A DNA stretch of 17,607 nucleotides from Bordetella parapertussis (GTDB lineage: Bacteria > Pseudomonadota > Gammaproteobacteria > Burkholderiales > Burkholderiaceae_D), in the NCBI GenBank assembly GCA_945867725.1, contig CAMBJI010000008.1:1-17607 (forward strand), written 5' to 3'. Every line of letters starts with the position of its first letter. Within the stretch, counting starts at the first letter, position 1. A model generated the notes under the pieces. The model saw only the letters and a program-made list of their open reading frames with translations, was not told the origin of the DNA and did no database searches. Both the position numbers and the translations under genes were made by a program. Shown one piece after another: positions 15,774 to 17,607 of the stretch.

Positions 15774-16302
15774 TGTGTATGAATGGTTAGTACGGCATTG
15801 AAGGAAGTGATTGACGAGATGCGCAGTTGAAGAGGTAGGTATGCATCATCGTCAATCTCGGTTTTGCTTTACATTCGTTCGTGATACTTCAGACCTCATG
15901 CATCACGATGAATTGCAGCGTTACGGATTGTCTTGCATTCGATGAGCATTGCAAGCATTGACTTTGGTTGGTGTCAAAGATGCTTTGCACTTTGTTTACT
16001 CAATTTCGATTGTTGTCGCTAAATTTTCACGCTGCTGAAAAGCATGATTGATGCTTAGCATGATTGTTGAATTGCATGATTGCTATTTGGGTAATGTAAT
16101 GAGTGGCTGCAGTTGATGTGATTCATGTATTTTTATACATTGCTCACTTGCTCATCGATTACCTTTCTTGATCTGGCGTTGAAGTCACCGCCGGCCATCG
16201 CTGTTGTACATCTCATTGAAAAAACCTGACATCGCCCCGTTACCTCACTGCATACGTCAAAAGAAACAGAGACGTATCAAGAAGCATGCCAGCGAGGAAT
16301 GC
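15774..16302. other. Non-coding spacer with short repeats
   Basis: No gene found in either strand. It holds the 16-base-period GCATGATTG array (16042-16082), scattered GCATTG/GCATTC words (15795, 15935, 15946, 15955), ATGCATCA twice (15841 and 15899), a 6-base inverted repeat ATGTAT/ATACAT (16125-16140) and ATACGTC/GACGTAT (16252-16277). It lies downstream of the symporter gene and upstream of the hypothetical gene. No T-tailed terminator for the symporter is visible. Confidence 0.6.
16042..16082. repeat. Three iteron-like direct repeats, 16-base period
   Basis: GCATGATTG occurs at 16042-16050, 16058-16066 and 16074-16082, so the starts are exactly 16 bases apart with 7-base variable spacers. 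The first copy is part of an inverted repeat AAGCAT-GATTG-ATGCTT (16040-16056). Regular spacing of about one and a half helical turns suggests cooperative protein binding; an origin is not suggested by anything else here. Confidence 0.55.
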
Positions 16303-17607
16303 TCAGGGGCTGCGCAGGTGATCAACGAGGTCGAGTAACTCGGCTTTCGGAGGTGGCGTGAGTAAAGAGACGATGATCATCGCGGCCAGTCCCGCGGGCA
16401 CGCCGAAAACGCCCGCGGAGGCAGATGCGATATGAAACCATAGGTGAGCGCTGCTGCCACCCAGCGCAGGATTGGTTTGCACCAAATAGATGAGACAGAC
16501 GAAAAATCCGGTCAGCATGCCCGCAATTGCCCCTTCCTGGTTGGCCCGCTTCCAGAAAACGCCCAAAACTAGTGCGGGGAACAAGGTGGATGCCGCTACC
16601 GAAAATGCAATGCTGACCATGGACAAAATATCGCCCGAGCGGAAAGAGGCGGTGTAAGCGGCGAGCAGGGCGACTACTAGCAGAATGAGTTTGGAAACGG
16701 TGACTTGTTTCTGGCTTGAGGCGGCTGGGTTCACCATCTTGAAATAAGTATCGTGCGACAGTGCGCTGGAGATGGTCAACAGCAGTCCATCCGCCGTGGA
16801 AAGTGCAGCAGCCAGAGCACCGGCCGCGATCAGCGCTGAAATCACATAGGGCATGCCGGCAATTTCTGGTGTGGCCAGCATCACCATATCGCCATTGATG
16901 ACGATCTCTGCCAGCTGAACCAGCCCATCTTGATTGATGTCGGTGATGTTGATCAGCGGTTTGAGTTTGTCGATGTTGGCCCAGTAGCTGACCCAACCGG
17001 GAAGGTCGGCGAAAGGCGAGCCGACCAGCGAGGTATAAATTTCATACTTCACCAGTACGGCCAGTGCGGGAAACGCAGTGTAGAGCAGCAAAATAAAAAA
17101 CAGCGCCCAGAACACCGATGAGCGCGCCTGCGGAACGGACGGTGTTGTGTAAGAGCGCACCAGTACATGGGGTAGTGCGGCGGTCCCGAGCATCAGGCAA
17201 AAAACGAGTGCCAGAAAATTATTGCGTTGTATGTCCGAACTGGCCTTGTCTGCTGCCGGGAAAGGCTGGGTATGAGATTGCAGTGCTTGCGATCGCGCGA
17301 GATCGGCATCGCGCGCAAGCAGCCAGACGCGACGTGCTTCTTCGGGACTTTTTGGGTAATCAGTGAGTGCGCGGTTTGCTGACTTGATCTCGATGAGTGA
17401 GGCATTGCTGGTTTGTAGTGCTTGCAGACGGCGACGTGCATCCCGCAAACCTTCAGCCCATGAAAGTGGCAGGGCTGCCAGTTTGGCGTCGTATTGCTGC
17501 GCGCGTTCGCGATACAGGTCGCGTACCTGTTGTTCGCTCTTGCTGGCGGCAAGTCGTTTTTCTTGTGCGGTGAGCTTTTCTACGGCGGAGCTGTAAGCGA
17601 TCTGCGG
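16303..17607 (-). CDS. Sodium:solute symporter (SSS family), C-terminal part
   Basis: The frame runs off the window end; 434 codons plus stop are visible. It is related to the acetate-permease-like, VC_2705-type subgroup, judged from GTAALPHVLVRSYTTPS, ATPEIAGMPYVISALIAAG and ALSTADGLLLTISSALSHD. The segment from 17607 to about 17221 is hydrophilic and heptad-like (Glu/Lys/Gln/Arg/Ala-rich), a coiled-coil insertion of at least 129 residues before a membrane helix; ordinary SSS proteins lack it. After three helices, a loop at 16941-16906 reads DINQDGLVQLAE, a perfect EF-hand calcium loop. About six further helices follow, ending in a short charged tail. Substrate is probably a small organic acid by family, but unproven. 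Sodium-site residues cannot be judged with the N-terminal half missing. Confidence 0.87.
   Translation of the reverse strand, partial: PQIAYSSAVEKLTAQEKRLAASKSEQQVRDLYRERAQQYDAKLAALPLSWAEGLRDARRRLQALQTSNASLIEIKSANRALTDYPKSPEEARRVWLLARDADLARSQALQSHTQPFPAADKASSDIQRNNFLALVFCLMLGTAALPHVLVRSYTTPSVPQARSSVFWALFFILLLYTAFPALAVLVKYEIYTSLVGSPFADLPGWVSYWANIDKLKPLINITDINQDGLVQLAEIVINGDMVMLATPEIAGMPYVISALIAAGALAAALSTADGLLLTISSALSHDTYFKMVNPAASSQKQVTVSKLILLVVALLAAYTASFRSGDILSMVSIAFSVAASTLFPALVLGVFWKRANQEGAIAGMLTGFFVCLIYLVQTNPALGGSSAHLWFHIASASAGVFGVPAGLAAMIIVSLLTPPPKAELLDLVDHLRSP

Noticed and set aside
16042..16082. CRISPR array or plasmid-type replication origin
   Set aside because: Repeats are only 9 bases with 7-base spacers and three copies; no cas, rep or DnaA-box cluster is nearby.
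16252..16277. Terminator of the symporter gene
   Set aside because: ATACGTC/GACGTAT forms only a 7-pair stem with a 12-base loop and has no T-run after it on the minus strand.
16322..16996. 224-residue minus-strand open frame inside the symporter gene
   Set aside because: Same strand, other frame; the real frame has clear membrane helices and family motifs, and this one has none.

Overview
The window reads as a betaproteobacterial chromosome, most likely Burkholderiales and close to Oxalobacteraceae. This rests on the protein sequences and on the gene order (dnaK-dnaJ, then panB, deoxynucleoside kinase, folK, pcnB, HAD hydrolase, hda, AI-2E permease and divergent purM), which I know from that group. 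No 16S or other marker is present, so the genus is open.

Layout. (1) 1-2191: the 3' part of dnaK and a complete dnaJ, each followed by hairpins. The dnaK frame carries an in-frame TAG at 27-29, just before the interdomain linker. (2) 2200-7450: an AT-rich block with a diffusible signal factor (DSF) quorum-sensing locus. It holds an RpfC-type hybrid sensor kinase, a heme-oxygenase-like putative metalloenzyme 29 bases downstream on the same strand, and a convergent rpfF-type DSF synthase. A 673-base gene-poor, AT-rich spacer with a large imperfect dyad follows. (3) 7458-8138: a beta-carbonic anhydrase. (4) 8250-14108, minus strand: a compact operon of AI-2E permease, hda, HAD hydrolase, pcnB, folK, deoxynucleoside kinase and panB, with overlapping stop/start codons at five of six junctions. 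(5) 14174-15217: purM, divergent from that operon. (6) 15225-15773: an unrecognised 182-residue protein, minus strand. (7) 15774-16302: a non-coding spacer with three 9-base direct repeats at an exact 16-base period. (8) 16303-17607: the C-terminal part of a sodium:solute symporter that runs off the window. It has a hydrophilic insertion and a textbook EF-hand loop.

How it works together. RpfF would make a cis-2-unsaturated fatty-acid signal, and the RpfC homologue would sense it and pass phosphate from kinase to receiver to HPt domain. The usual output protein RpfG (HD-GYP) is not in the window. The enzyme-like gene between rpfC and rpfF belongs to a fold superfamily that includes fatty-acid-modifying di-iron oxidases. 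It is the best candidate for something undescribed: a signal-modifying or signal-sensing accessory of the DSF system. The rest is housekeeping: protein folding, pantothenate, folate and purine synthesis, dNTP salvage, RNA polyadenylation and control of DnaA.
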